From assembly GCA_046330285.1 (NCBI GenBank), contig JAXLSX010000005.1, positions 1-64,000 on the forward strand: DNA of 64,000 bases, given 5' to 3'. Position numbers and translations under genes: made by a program. Under the pieces are notes generated by a model. The model saw only the letters and a list, made by a program, of their open reading frames with translations. It was not told the DNA's origin and did not search any database. This stretch comes from RHKX01 sp046330285. Lineage in GTDB: Bacteria > Actinomycetota > Thermoleophilia > Solirubrobacterales > 70-9. This document shows positions 30,773 through 41,371 of this stretch, one piece after another (within the stretch, counting starts at the first letter, position 1; each line of letters starts with the position of its first letter).

Positions 30773-31561
30773 GTGGCACAGGCACCGGAGTTGAGCGTCG
30801 TCTGCCGCAGTTGCGGCTCCGAGGTCAGCCCCTACGTGACCGAATGCCCCTACTGCGGGCATCGGATCCGGAAGCGGGCGCCCCGGCTCGAGCGTGAGGG
30901 CGACGAGATCCGGGTCCGCGAGAGCCGGCGCGACAAGCGCCGCCGCCTGCGCCGCGAGCGGGCTTCCGAGCGGTCGGCCGCGACCGCTCTCGGCGTCCGG
31001 CCGATCGCGACCGCGACGACGCTGCTGATCTCGGCCGTCCTCCTCGTCGCCGCCCGCGCGGTGCCTCTGAGCCTGAGCGAGATCGGCGCGATCGTCGGAC
31101 CGGTCGGCTCCGACGCCTGGCGTTACGTCACCGCGCCGTTCGCCTACGACGACCTCGGCTCCCTGCTCGTCATCGGGCTGGCGATCTGGGTCTTCGGAAG
31201 CGCGATCGAACATCGCCTCGGCACCTTCGCCACGGCGACCCTGATCGTCGCGACCGGCACCCTCGGCTCGCTCGCAGCCGGCGCCGTCTACTCCGCCGGG
31301 ATGACCGATTCGCTGGTCCTGGCCGGAGGCAATGCGATCGCGCTCGGCCTGCTCGCCGCCTGGCTGATGCTCTGGCGCGGCGAGGCCAAGCACCACTTCA
31401 GCGAACCGCTCGAGACCATCGCGCTGACCGTCACCGCGGTCGTGCTCCTGCTCCTGCCGCTCGTCGAGGTCGGCGCCGATCCGGTCGCCGGGCTGGTCGG
31501 CGGCCTGGTCGGCCTCGCGATGGGGGCGCTCGCCGCCCGCCGCGCCGAGCACCTCGACTGA
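30773..31561 (+). CDS. zinc-ribbon rhomboid-like membrane protein, probably protease-dead
   Basis: 262 residues. The N-terminus has a zinc ribbon (CRSCGSEVSPYVTECPYCG, ~11-29) and a basic stretch; about six hydrophobic helices follow from ~75. Helix layout and the WRYVTAPF..., WVFGSAIEHRLG segments match rhomboids. The catalytic GxSG motif reads GGNAIALG, so the Ser is Asn, and the C-terminal His is not visible. It should be an inactive rhomboid acting as a binding or quality-control membrane protein. Confidence 0.75.
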   Translation: MAQAPELSVVCRSCGSEVSPYVTECPYCGHRIRKRAPRLEREGDEIRVRESRRDKRRRLRRERASERSAATALGVRPIATATTLLISAVLLVAARAVPLSLSEIGAIVGPVGSDAWRYVTAPFAYDDLGSLLVIGLAIWVFGSAIEHRLGTFATATLIVATGTLGSLAAGAVYSAGMTDSLVLAGGNAIALGLLAAWLMLWRGEAKHHFSEPLETIALTVTAVVLLLLPLVEVGADPVAGLVGGLVGLAMGALAARRAEHLD

Positions 31562-31601
31562 GGCGCCCGCGGTCGCACGAGTGCCCACGACGGGCTCTGG
31601 G

Positions 31602-31607
31602 TATGTT
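31602..31607 (+). promoter_or_regulatory. -10 box of leaderless 31,614 gene
   Basis: TATGTT, 6 nt, then GTG at 31,614; no ribosome binding site. Confidence 0.5.
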
Positions 31608-31613
31608 CAGGCC

Positions 31614-31958
31614 GTGTCCGGTGCAGCATTCACCGAGGCGGAGCTCGAGGAGGCGGTCAACCGCCTCACCGACGGCGATCGTCTCCAGGCCGCCGAGGCC
31701 GGCGTGGCCGCGGCGGCGCCGGCGCTCCAGCGCGTCCTCGTCGAGGCGCTCGCGGCCGGCGGCTGGTTCGGTGACTCCCACCGGGCCGAGCTCCTGCGCG
31801 TGACGTCGATCGAGGACGAGACCGAGCGCGCCACCGCTGTCGACACGCTCCTCGCCGAGGAGGCGCGGATCTCGATGATGGTCGGGGTCGCGGTCGGCTG
31901 GGCGCTCGCCGGCGAGCTCGGACCACCCACCCCCATCCCCGATCAGGAAGAGAGTTGA
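31614..31958 (+). CDS. small helical protein, unknown function
   Basis: 114 residues from the GTG set by the TATGTT box. Mostly helical and rich in Ala, Glu and Leu (LEEAVNRLTDGDRLQAAEAG; RAELLRVTSIEDETERATAV), with no motif I recognise. It abuts the metal-dependent hydrolase gene, whose ATG lies 3 nt after its stop, so the two form an operon. Confidence 0.55.
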   Translation: MSGAAFTEAELEEAVNRLTDGDRLQAAEAGVAAAAPALQRVLVEALAAGGWFGDSHRAELLRVTSIEDETERATAVDTLLAEEARISMMVGVAVGWALAGELGPPTPIPDQEES

Positions 31959-31960
31959 CG

Positions 31961-32674
31961 ATGGACATCAGATGGCTTGGACACAGCTGCTTCGAGCTCA
32001 GCGACGGCGAGGCGAGGGTCATCGTCGACCCGTTCCTGAAGCCGAACAGCCCGACCGCGCCGGTCACCGCCGACGAGGTCGAGCCGACGCACATCCTGCT
32101 CTCGCACGGCCATGCCGACCACGTCGCGGACGCGGTGCCGCTCGCGACCCGGACCGGAGCCCCCTGCGTCGCCATCGTCGAGTTGGCCAAGTGGCTCGAC
32201 GCGCGCGGCGTCGAGACCACCCACGACCCGAACCTCGGCGGTGTCGTCGAGTTCGACTGGGGCTGGGTCAAGCTCGTGCAGGCCTTCCACACGAACACGA
32301 CGCCGGGCGAGGGCGACGAGCCGTTCAGCGCCGAGACCGGGACCTCGATCGGCCTGCCGGCGGGCCTCGTCATCAACATCGGCGGCGTCACCGTCTACCA
32401 CGCGGGCGACACCTGCCTGTTCGGCGACATGAAGCTGATCGGCGAGCGGACCCCGCTCGACGTCGCGATCGTGCCGATCGGCGGCCACTACACGATGGGT
32501 GTCGATGACGCCGCCTATGCGTGCGGGCTGCTCGGCGCCGAGACGGTCCTGCCGATGCACTACGGGACCTTCCCGGCGATCGAGGCCGATGCCGGCGAGT
32601 TCAAGCGGCAGGTCGAAGAGTCGACCTCGGCCCAGGTCGTACTGCTCGAGCCCGGTCAGACCCACTCCGTCTGA
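31961..32674 (+). CDS. metal-dependent hydrolase, metallo-beta-lactamase fold (UPF0173 type)
   Basis: 237 residues from the ATG at 31,961, preceded by AGGAAGAG. It has the metal site SHGHADH (~47-53), WLGHSCFEL at the start, YHAGDT, and PIGGHYTMG with PMHYGTFP near the end, the UPF0173/YtkL layout. The substrate is unknown. A TTG 6 nt upstream, overlapping the previous stop, is another possible start. Confidence 0.85.
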   Translation: MDIRWLGHSCFELSDGEARVIVDPFLKPNSPTAPVTADEVEPTHILLSHGHADHVADAVPLATRTGAPCVAIVELAKWLDARGVETTHDPNLGGVVEFDWGWVKLVQAFHTNTTPGEGDEPFSAETGTSIGLPAGLVINIGGVTVYHAGDTCLFGDMKLIGERTPLDVAIVPIGGHYTMGVDDAAYACGLLGAETVLPMHYGTFPAIEADAGEFKRQVEESTSAQVVLLEPGQTHSV

Positions 32675-32692
32675 GCGGTTGACCCGGCCGCC

Positions 32693-32718
32693 GGCGCCGC
32701 CCCCTCGGGGACGGCGCC
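32693..32718. terminator. GC-rich hairpin after the MBL-fold gene
   Basis: Arms GGCGCCGCCCC and GGGGACGGCGCC pair almost perfectly around a 2-3-nt loop, 19 nt after the stop codon. No T-run follows, as is common for actinobacterial terminators. Confidence 0.5.
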
Positions 32719-32971
32719 GTGCAACCGGTCAGTCCCAGTCCACCGTGGCGCCCCGCCGAGTCCAGGGGCGGGTGATCGTGCCAATCGTGCGCCGGCAGAA
32801 CCGATCCGGACGGCAATCGTTCGATCCGACCCCGGGCAGAGGGTCGCCCGTCGGCGTGGTCCGTCTCCGGCGCCACGGCGAGCAGGTGTTCGGTCGAGCC
32901 GTCACAAGCCCCCCATCGGCACGTGGGGGCTGGACCTTAGGCGCCGACTGGGCGCTGGACGGCCGTTCGGC
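32719..32971. other. non-coding stretch between convergent genes
   Basis: No gene supported. Near its right end AGCCCCC (32,909) and GGGGGCT (32,933) form a hairpin that could terminate the sigma-factor gene on the minus strand. Nothing else seen. Confidence 0.45.
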
Positions 32972-34438
32972 TCAGTAGCCGGTGACGTAGTCCGCCGCGG
33001 CGGCGGGATCGGCCGGTGCCGGGGTCTCCGGGGTCGCCGGAACCTCCGGCGGGGGCGGATCGGTCACCACCGGATCGGTGGGATCGGCCGGGGCGCTGCC
33101 GGTGTCCTGACCGCCACCGCCGTCGGTGATCGGATCGACCGGGGTGCCGACGGCCACGTTGCCGTCGTCGGGAGTCGTCTCGCCGGCGATCGGCTCGGTC
33201 GGCGCCGGCTTCGGCGCGTCGGCGGCGTCCTCGGCGGGCGTGGTCGCGGGAGCGTTGTGCGCGTCGGGCTGAGCCTGCGGCTCGGGCTTGTCGTCGGCGG
33301 GCGCGGCGCGCTCGGGGCGGGCCGGCGCGGCCGGGACGGCGACGCGGGCGGCGAGGTGCTCGACGGCGGGAGCGGGCTTGGCCGGCGCATCGGCGGCGAC
33401 GGCGGTCGCGGGCGCGACCTTCGGGCCGGGGTTCTCGGCCTCGCCGGTGTTCATGTTGCGGACCTCGACGGCGCCGGCGGTCAGGATCGCGGCGGTCGCG
33501 AAGCCGGCCGCTGCCTTGGCGCCGATGGCGCCGCCGAGCAGGCTGATGCCGCCGATCCCGCCCGAGGCGGAGGCGCCGCCGACGGCGCCGGCCGCGCCCG
33601 TGCTTGCGGTGGCCGCGGAGCCGCCGCCGAAGATCTTGGCCAGGAAGCCCTGCTTGACCATCGCCAGCAGGCCGACCGGGAACAGGGCAGCCATCGCCTT
33701 GCGGTCGGAGCGGAGCTGGCCGCGGAACGCCTTGCAGCCCTCGCAGTCGCGGACGTGCTTGCGGGCGGGACCGGAGACCTTGCCGATGCCCTCGGCGGCT
33801 TCGGCGAGGTCGATCTGGACCTCCTCGCAGGTGAGCAGCCGCGCCTGGCCGGACTCGGCGAGGCCGATCCGGGCGCGGACCAGCAGCGACTTCACCGACG
33901 GAACGGTGGTCTGCATCGCCTGCGCGATCTCCTCGTAGGAGAGCGCGTCGATCTCGCGCAGCAGCAACGCCGTCCGCTGCGTCTCCGGGAGCGTCTCGAC
34001 GTCGGCCATGAGCTGGCGCAGGTCCTCGCGCATCTGCACGTGCTCGGCGGTCGTCGTGCCGTGGGCGTGGGGGAGGACGTCCATCGAGTCCTGGCCCTCG
34101 GGGACCGGCTTGCGCAGGTGGTTGAGGCAGCGGTTGCGGGCGATCCGGTAGAGCCACGGCCGCACGTTGATCTTGCGGTCGTCGCCGAGCATCGCCGTGT
34201 GGGCGTTGGTGAAGACCTCCTGGAGGACGTCCTCGGCGTCCTGGCGGCTCTTCAGCATCGACTGGCAGAAGCCGAGCAGCCGGGCGTTGTAGCGCGTGAA
34301 CAGAGCCTCGAAGGCGCCGTCGTGGCCGGCGCGGATCAGTTCGACGAGGCGTTCGTCGGACTCGAGGCGCAGCAGCGGCGAGCGGCGGGTGAGAAACCCA
34401 CGGGTCGGTGCGCGGCGTGTGAGTGCGGAAGCTTCCAA
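32972..34438 (-). CDS. ECF-type sigma factor fused to a zinc anti-sigma-like domain and membrane tail
   Basis: 488 residues from a TTG with AGGAGG 11 nt upstream. Residues ~28-95 are sigma region 2 (FEALFTRYNARLLGFCQSML, DAEDVLQEVF, RPWLYRIARNRCLNHLR) and ~134-185 region 4 (LPETQRTALLLREIDALSYE). HVRDCEGC at ~227 is an exact HxxxCxxC zinc anti-sigma motif. A hydrophobic segment at ~290-310 and a ~170-residue Pro/Ala/Asp-rich tail follow. Sigma and its inhibitor thus seem joined and tethered to the membrane, so activation would need cleavage or a redox switch (inference). Confidence 0.85.
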   Translation of the reverse strand: MEASALTRRAPTRGFLTRRSPLLRLESDERLVELIRAGHDGAFEALFTRYNARLLGFCQSMLKSRQDAEDVLQEVFTNAHTAMLGDDRKINVRPWLYRIARNRCLNHLRKPVPEGQDSMDVLPHAHGTTTAEHVQMREDLRQLMADVETLPETQRTALLLREIDALSYEEIAQAMQTTVPSVKSLLVRARIGLAESGQARLLTCEEVQIDLAEAAEGIGKVSGPARKHVRDCEGCKAFRGQLRSDRKAMAALFPVGLLAMVKQGFLAKIFGGGSAATASTGAAGAVGGASASGGIGGISLLGGAIGAKAAAGFATAAILTAGAVEVRNMNTGEAENPGPKVAPATAVAADAPAKPAPAVEHLAARVAVPAAPARPERAAPADDKPEPQAQPDAHNAPATTPAEDAADAPKPAPTEPIAGETTPDDGNVAVGTPVDPITDGGGGQDTGSAPADPTDPVVTDPPPPEVPATPETPAPADPAAAADYVTGY

Positions 34439-34537
34439 GACGAGACGTCCTCCTTGAACAACACGGTAGAGCCGGAAAGTTGCGCCAACTTAAATTTCTC
34501 CCCCAAGAAGGGTAAATCCGGTCTCCATGGGCTCGGA

Positions 34538-34543
34538 TAGCCT
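34538..34543 (+). promoter_or_regulatory. -10 box of tRNA-Leu
   Basis: TAGCCT ends 12 nt before the tRNA 5' end. The same spacing class is seen at tRNA-fMet. Confidence 0.5.
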
Positions 34544-34555
34544 GAATGAGATCGT

Positions 34556-34639
34556 GCCGGGGTGGCGGAACCGGAATACGCGGCCGGCTTAAACCCGGCT
34601 GCCCGCAAGGGCTTGAGGGTTCGAATCCCTCCCCCGGCA
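34556..34639 (+). tRNA. tRNA-Leu (TAA)
   Basis: An 84-nt class II tRNA: acceptor GCCGGGG/CCCCGGC, anticodon stem GCCGG/CCGGC around loop CTTAAAC (anticodon TAA), a long variable arm (GCCCGCAAGGGC) and a TTCGAAT T-loop. No CCA is encoded. Confidence 0.96.
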
Positions 34640-34737
34640 TGCCGTCCGGGCGGGGCGCCGGATTGCGCGTCGCCCGCCGCCGCCGGGCCCGCGACCGGTT
34701 CTCGCTAGTTTCGGATGCTCAGGGAGCGCGCAGCCAG

Positions 34738-36747
<2,010 letters not shown>

Positions 36748-36836
36748 AAAGCGCGCCGTCCGGCGCCCGGGCCGTGGGCGTTGGGCGGGAGTTGGTTTGG
36801 CAGTGAGGGGACGTGGCGGGCGTCATTCCGGTGGCG

Positions 36837-36877
36837 AATGGCGAGTTGTCCCCGCCAGGGCAGGGTTTCGCGCCATT
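36837..36877. repeat. stem-loop 1 of a tandem pair after the GH15 gene
   Basis: Outer 7-bp stem AATGGCG/CGCCATT with an imperfect CCC/GGG inner stem. It precedes a similar structure 22 nt away. Confidence 0.65.
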
Positions 36878-36899
36878 GAGGCCCTGGGTCAGCCAACGG

Positions 36900-36938
36900 A
36901 TGGCGAATTCGGTCCCTCCCAGGGACGTAATTCGCCAT
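36900..36938. repeat. stem-loop 2 of a tandem pair after the GH15 gene
   Basis: Outer 10-bp stem ATGGCGAATT/AATTCGCCAT, 2-nt internal loops, inner 6-bp stem GTCCCT/AGGGAC and a CCC loop. The layout is the same as in the eno-upstream pair although the sequence differs. Confidence 0.85.
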
Positions 36939-37037
36939 TGACCTTCGGGGTGAGCCTCCCGCCCCTCAAGCCACCTCCCCTCACCGCCAAACCCCAGCCC
37001 GCCCCGGCGCCAAGACCCGGCGCGAGCCGAACGCCCG

Positions 37038-37727
37038 CTACTTCTCCTTGACCTCGACCTGGGGCCGGAAGCTCGTGCTCAGCAGCTCTGCGTCCGCCAC
37101 GAGGCGCGGCGGGGCGCCGGCGCCGATCGACGTCGCCAGGTAGTAGCGGTAGGGGCCGGCTGCGCGGAGCGTGACCCGGTAGGGGCCGGCGACGCCGCCG
37201 TCGACCGGTACGTCCGCCTCGAGGACCGCGATCGAGGTCTCCGGGGTCGGGCCCTTGACACGGTCAGTGACGCGGGCGTTGTCGCCGAGCCCGTCGAGGC
37301 CGGCGAGCGACTGGTCGATGAACTCGTCGAAGTCGAGCTTGGGGTCGCGGTCGACCCAGAGCGTCGCTTCGCCGAGGCCGTCGTCGGAGACGGCCGCAAA
37401 GCTCGCTCCCTCCGGCGGCTTGGTCCGCTTCCAGGTGTCGGGCAGGGCGATCGAGAAGCCCTTCTCCTCGACGAACTGCGGGTCGTTGATGACCGACGGC
37501 GGCTGCGCCTCCGAGAGCGGCTCCACCGTCCCGGTCCCGGTCCCGTCGTCGGACCCGCCTGACCCACCGCCCACGAGGAGGACGATGCCCACGACCACTG
37601 CGGCGAGGACGACACCGGCGGCCGGCAGCCCCCACGGGCGGTAGCGGAGCGCGTCGAATGCGTCCGTCAGCCGGAGCCAGAGGCCCTCGGCGGCGAAGGT
37701 GATGCGGTCCCAGAGCTCGGAGATCAC
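37038..37727 (-). CDS. single-pass membrane protein with extracytoplasmic domain, unknown function
   Basis: 229 residues from the GTG at 37,727; the open frame continues to 37,841. A cytoplasmic ~35-residue part is followed by a membrane helix (~40-58; AAGVVLAAVVVGIVLLVGGG), a Gly/Asp/Thr linker and a ~150-residue outer domain beginning FSIALPDTWKRTKPPEG, typical of PsbP-like or LpqN-like modules that start from a GFSIxLPxGW segment. Function unknown. Divergent from the adenylate cyclase gene. Confidence 0.6.
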   Translation of the reverse strand: MISELWDRITFAAEGLWLRLTDAFDALRYRPWGLPAAGVVLAAVVVGIVLLVGGGSGGSDDGTGTGTVEPLSEAQPPSVINDPQFVEEKGFSIALPDTWKRTKPPEGASFAAVSDDGLGEATLWVDRDPKLDFDEFIDQSLAGLDGLGDNARVTDRVKGPTPETSIAVLEADVPVDGGVAGPYRVTLRAAGPYRYYLATSIGAGAPPRLVADAELLSTSFRPQVEVKEK

Positions 37728-37848
37728 GGGTGCTTGGTTCGCGGAAAGGGCGCCGGTGCCTGCCCGCGGGCCGGGGAATCCTGACACCGCCGAACCGCGG
37801 GCTCGGGACCGGACGTCCTGATCGGCGCCGCTTCGGGACAATCGGGAC

Positions 37849-39426
37849 GTGCTTCACGCACCCTTCGAGTGGCTTTACGGGAAGCTCGGCTCGCGGTATC
37901 CGAGGGTCTTCGTGACGCTGGAGCTCCAGGCGGGATTCCTGGTCACGGCTGGGACCGTGGGCCTGCTGGCCGCCTATTACGACGCTTCGTTCACCGATTT
38001 CCTCTACCTGCTGGCGTTCGCGCTGGCGCTGACGGCGGTTGCGCTCGTCTGGGGCCTGGTCCGGATCTTCCCACGGCTGCGGCCGATATCCGCCTGGATC
38101 GCGGGCGAGCGCGACGACGAGGCGACGGAGCGCGCCTGGGGGGCGGCGGTCGGCCTGCCGCTCTCGCTCGTCCGCGACGAGCTGTTCTGGCCGATCACCT
38201 CCGTGGTCGTGCCGTCGAGCATCGCCGCGGTCCTGATCCTCGACCTGTCCTGGCTCGACTTCTTCCCGCTCGTCATCGCCGGCACGGTCGCGGTCGGCTA
38301 CGGCGCGATCCTCCACCACCTGACGATCGAGGCGGGAATGCGCCCGATCCTGATCGACATCAACCGCGCGGTCTCGCCGCGGGTCGAGACGAGGATCGAC
38401 GCGCTGCCGCTGCGCTGGCGCCTGCTCACGGCACTGCCGATGATCAACGTGATCACGGGCATCGTCGTCGCGGCGATCGCGGGCGCCGACAGCCTCGGCG
38501 TCTCGGTGCTCGTGGCGATCGCGGTCGCGACGACGATCTCGCTCGAGCTGACGATCTTGCTGTCGCGTTCGATCCTCGGCCCGCTGGCCGACCTGAAGCG
38601 GGCGACCGACGCAGTGGCGGAGGGCGACTTCGAGGTCGCCGTCCCGATCACCACCGCCGACGAGATCGGCGAGCTCGCCGCCTCGTTCAACCAGATGGTC
38701 GACGGCCTCCGCGAGCGCGAGCGGATCCGCGACGCCTTCGGCACCTACCTCGACCAGGACGTCGCGGAGCACATCCTCAGCGACGGCTTCAGCGAGGGCG
38801 GCGAGCTCGTCGAGGTCTCGATCCTCTTCTGCGACGTCAAGGACTTCACGAGCTTCGCCGAGTCGGCGGAGGCGAAGGAGGTCGTCGCCTGCCTCAACGA
38901 CCTGTTCGAGGTCGTCGTCCCGGTGATCTCGCGCTACGGCGGCCACGTCGACAAGTTCGAGGGCGACGGGCTGATGGCCGTGTTCGGCGCGCCCGAGATC
39001 GTCCCCGACCACGCCGACCGGGCGCTCGCGGCTGCGCTCGAGATCGACCGGCTCGTCAACCACGGCGAGGAGGGGGGAGGGTTCCAGGTGGGCATCGGGC
39101 TCAACACCGGCAACGTCGTCGCCGGCTCCATCGGCGGCGGCGGCCGGCTCAACTTCAGCGTCATCGGCGACGCCGTCAACGTCGCCGCCCGGGTCGAGGC
39201 CCAGACCCGCGAGACCGGCGACCACCTGCTGTTGACCGAGGCGACCCGCGATCGCCTGCACGCCGAGGTCGATCTGACCTCGCGCGGCGAGCACGCGCTG
39301 CGCGGAATCGAGCGGCCGGTCCGCCTCTACGCGCCGCCGGGGGAGGGGATCCGGTTGCCGCTCGACCCCGTCGGTGCGGTCCGCTCGGTGTACGCTCGCG
39401 TCCGTGGCAGCCGGACAGCAGACTGA
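37849..39426 (+). CDS. class III adenylate/guanylate cyclase with HAMP domain
   Basis: 525 residues, GTG start. About six membrane helices (~20-240) lead to a HAMP linker (~245-295; SRSILGPLADLKRATDAVAEG) and a class III cyclase domain (~315-500). The metal-binding Asp residues lie in ILFCDVKDFTSF and FEGDGLMAVFG, the substrate-type Lys in VDKFEGDG, and GDAVNVAARVE completes the site, so it should be active and make cAMP. It overlaps the next gene by 23 nt. Confidence 0.9.
   Translation: MLHAPFEWLYGKLGSRYPRVFVTLELQAGFLVTAGTVGLLAAYYDASFTDFLYLLAFALALTAVALVWGLVRIFPRLRPISAWIAGERDDEATERAWGAAVGLPLSLVRDELFWPITSVVVPSSIAAVLILDLSWLDFFPLVIAGTVAVGYGAILHHLTIEAGMRPILIDINRAVSPRVETRIDALPLRWRLLTALPMINVITGIVVAAIAGADSLGVSVLVAIAVATTISLELTILLSRSILGPLADLKRATDAVAEGDFEVAVPITTADEIGELAASFNQMVDGLRERERIRDAFGTYLDQDVAEHILSDGFSEGGELVEVSILFCDVKDFTSFAESAEAKEVVACLNDLFEVVVPVISRYGGHVDKFEGDGLMAVFGAPEIVPDHADRALAAALEIDRLVNHGEEGGGFQVGIGLNTGNVVAGSIGGGGRLNFSVIGDAVNVAARVEAQTRETGDHLLLTEATRDRLHAEVDLTSRGEHALRGIERPVRLYAPPGEGIRLPLDPVGAVRSVYARVRGSRTAD
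39391..39396 (+). promoter_or_regulatory. -10 box of leaderless ThDP-enzyme gene
   Basis: TACGCT, 7 nt, then GTG at 39,404. It lies inside the cyclase reading frame, giving the downstream gene its own promoter. Confidence 0.5.
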
Positions 39427-41059
39427 GGCCAAGGGCGGGGTCGCCAATCCCGGCGCCCTGCACGGTGGCCGACTCGCCGCGAAGGCGCTTCGCGACCGCG
39501 GCGTCACCCACCTCTTCACGCTTTCGGGCGGGCACCTCTTCAGCCTCTACGACGGCTGCCGCGAGGAGGGCATCGAGGTCATCGACGTCCGCCACGAGCA
39601 GGCGGCCGCCTTCGCCGCGGAGGGTTGGGCGAAGGCGACCCGGACACCCGGCGTCTGCGCCCTGACCGCCGGCCCCGGCGTCACCAACGGCGTCAGCGCG
39701 ATGGCGAGCGCCGCCGCCAACGGAACCCCGATCGTCGTCCTCGGCGGTCGCGCGGCGGAGGGCCGCTGGGGCAGTGGCAGCCTCCAGGAGATCGACCACC
39801 TCCCGTTCGTCTCGCCGTTGGTCAAGTCGGCTGAGACCGTCAAGGACCCGAACCTGATCGCCGAGGCGACCGTCCGCGCCTTCGACATCGCCGCCGCGGC
39901 ACCGACCGGACCGACTTATCTCGACTACCCCCTGGACATCGTCTTCATGGATGCCGACGCCGACGTCCCGGCCGCTCCCGGTGGCGACGCCTCCGCCGCC
40001 GACGGCATCGAGCGCGCCGCCGAGCTCCTCGCCGCGGCCGAGCGCCCGGCGATCATGGCCGGCACCGGCCTCTACTGGGCCGGCGCCGAAGACCAGCTCC
40101 GCGAGCTCTCGGAGCGCCACGGCATCCCGGTCTTCCTCAACGGAATGGGACGGGGTTGTCTGCCCGCCGACCATCCGAACGCCTTCAGCCGGACCCGCGG
40201 CATGGGCCTCGGCGAGGCCGACGTGGCGATCGTGATCGGCGTCCCCCTCGACTTCCGGCTCGGGTTCGGCGCCGCCGTCGGGGCGGACGCGAAGCTGATC
40301 CGCGTCGACGTCGAGCCGAACCGGCTCGAGCGCAACCGGGTCGCCGACGTCGACCTCGTCGGCGACGTCGCCGCGTCCCTCGCCGCCCTGAACGAGGCGG
40401 CCGAGCCCGGCGATCGCTCCGAGTGGACCGGCCGGCTCCGCGAGGCCGAGACCGAGAAGCGCGCCGCCGAGGCGGACGACCGCTCCGACGACCGCTCGCC
40501 GCTGCATCCGATGCGGCTCTACGAGGAGCTCGGCCAGGTGCTCGACCGCGACGCGATCGTGATCGGCGACGGCGGCGACTTCGTCTCCTACGCGGGCCGC
40601 GTGATCGAGACCTTCGAGCCGGGTACGTGGATGGACCCGGGTCCGTTCGGCTGCCTCGGCGCTGGGCCGGGACAGGCCATCGGCGCCGCCTGCGCGCGGC
40701 CGGGCAAGCAGGTCTGCCTGCTCCTCGGCGACGGCGCGTTCGGGTTCAGCGGCCTCGAGTTCGACACGATGGTTCGCCACGGCCTGCCGATCGTCGGGGT
40801 CATGGGCAACAACGGGATCTGGGCGCTCGAGAAGAACCCGATGGAGTACCTGTACGGCTACTCGATCGCCGCCGAGCTCCAGCCGGAGACGCCCTATGAG
40901 CAGGTCATCGAGGCCCTCGGCGGCCACGGCGAGCTCGTCCGCGAGCCGTCCGAGCTGCGGCCGGCGCTCGAGCGCGCCTTCGCTTCGGGCAAGCCGGCGC
41001 TGGTCAACGTCCTGACCGATCCGGACGTCATCTACCCCCGGCGCGCAGTCCTTGCCTGA
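39404..41059 (+). CDS. thiamine diphosphate enzyme, acetolactate synthase-like
   Basis: 551 residues from the GTG at 39,404. The Pyr domain has VRHEQAAAFAAEGWAKATRTPG with the catalytic Glu; a central domain follows; the PP domain has LLLGDGAFGFSGLEFDTM...GNNGIW, the ThDP/Mg GDG...NN motif. The family includes acetolactate synthase, oxalyl-CoA decarboxylase and benzoylformate decarboxylase; no partner or regulatory subunit is adjacent, so the reaction is open. Confidence 0.85.
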   Translation: MAAGQQTEAKGGVANPGALHGGRLAAKALRDRGVTHLFTLSGGHLFSLYDGCREEGIEVIDVRHEQAAAFAAEGWAKATRTPGVCALTAGPGVTNGVSAMASAAANGTPIVVLGGRAAEGRWGSGSLQEIDHLPFVSPLVKSAETVKDPNLIAEATVRAFDIAAAAPTGPTYLDYPLDIVFMDADADVPAAPGGDASAADGIERAAELLAAAERPAIMAGTGLYWAGAEDQLRELSERHGIPVFLNGMGRGCLPADHPNAFSRTRGMGLGEADVAIVIGVPLDFRLGFGAAVGADAKLIRVDVEPNRLERNRVADVDLVGDVAASLAALNEAAEPGDRSEWTGRLREAETEKRAAEADDRSDDRSPLHPMRLYEELGQVLDRDAIVIGDGGDFVSYAGRVIETFEPGTWMDPGPFGCLGAGPGQAIGAACARPGKQVCLLLGDGAFGFSGLEFDTMVRHGLPIVGVMGNNGIWALEKNPMEYLYGYSIAAELQPETPYEQVIEALGGHGELVREPSELRPALERAFASGKPALVNVLTDPDVIYPRRAVLA

Positions 41060-41083
41060 GCGCCGGGTGACGGGGCGGCGGCG

Positions 41084-41365
41084 ATGGGTCTGAGGGCCGG
41101 CCGTCACAACTTCACCTACGTCACCTACGACGCCGCGAGCGACGTCATCTACGCGAAGTTCGACGCCGCGCCGTCGGCCCGCCGCGAGTCCACCCCCGAA
41201 CAGCACGTCTGGCTGTTCGACGAGGACGACCGCTTCCACGGCATCGCCCTGATGGAGCCGCGCGAGCGACTCGAGCGCGAGGGCGCCGTCTACGTCTCGC
41301 TGCCGAGCGGCGAGCGCGAACGGGTGGTGGGCGTCGAGTTCACGGTCCGCAGCGCCGGGACCTGA
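41084..41365 (+). CDS. DUF2283-like small protein
   Basis: 93 residues. FTYVTYDAASDVIYAKF and the later HVWLFDEDDRFHGIALMEP match the DUF2283 pattern (YDxxxDxxY ... DxxGxxxGIE). Function unknown; such proteins often sit near toxin-antitoxin or metabolic genes. It follows the ThDP enzyme by 24 nt on the same strand. Confidence 0.6.
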   Translation: MGLRAGRHNFTYVTYDAASDVIYAKFDAAPSARRESTPEQHVWLFDEDDRFHGIALMEPRERLEREGAVYVSLPSGERERVVGVEFTVRSAGT

Positions 41366-41371
41366 TCGCCG

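Larger units (their letters stand above)
36748..37037. other. 290-bp intergenic region with tandem stem-loops between convergent genes
   Basis: No gene. It holds stem-loops at 36,837-36,877 and 36,900-36,938, described separately. The flanks are C-rich without further features. Confidence 0.55.

Noticed and set aside
34546..34737. N-terminal extension of the GH15 reading frame across tRNA-Leu
   Set aside because: The first codons would lie in the tRNA; the ATG at 34,738 with AGGGAG upstream is the sensible start.
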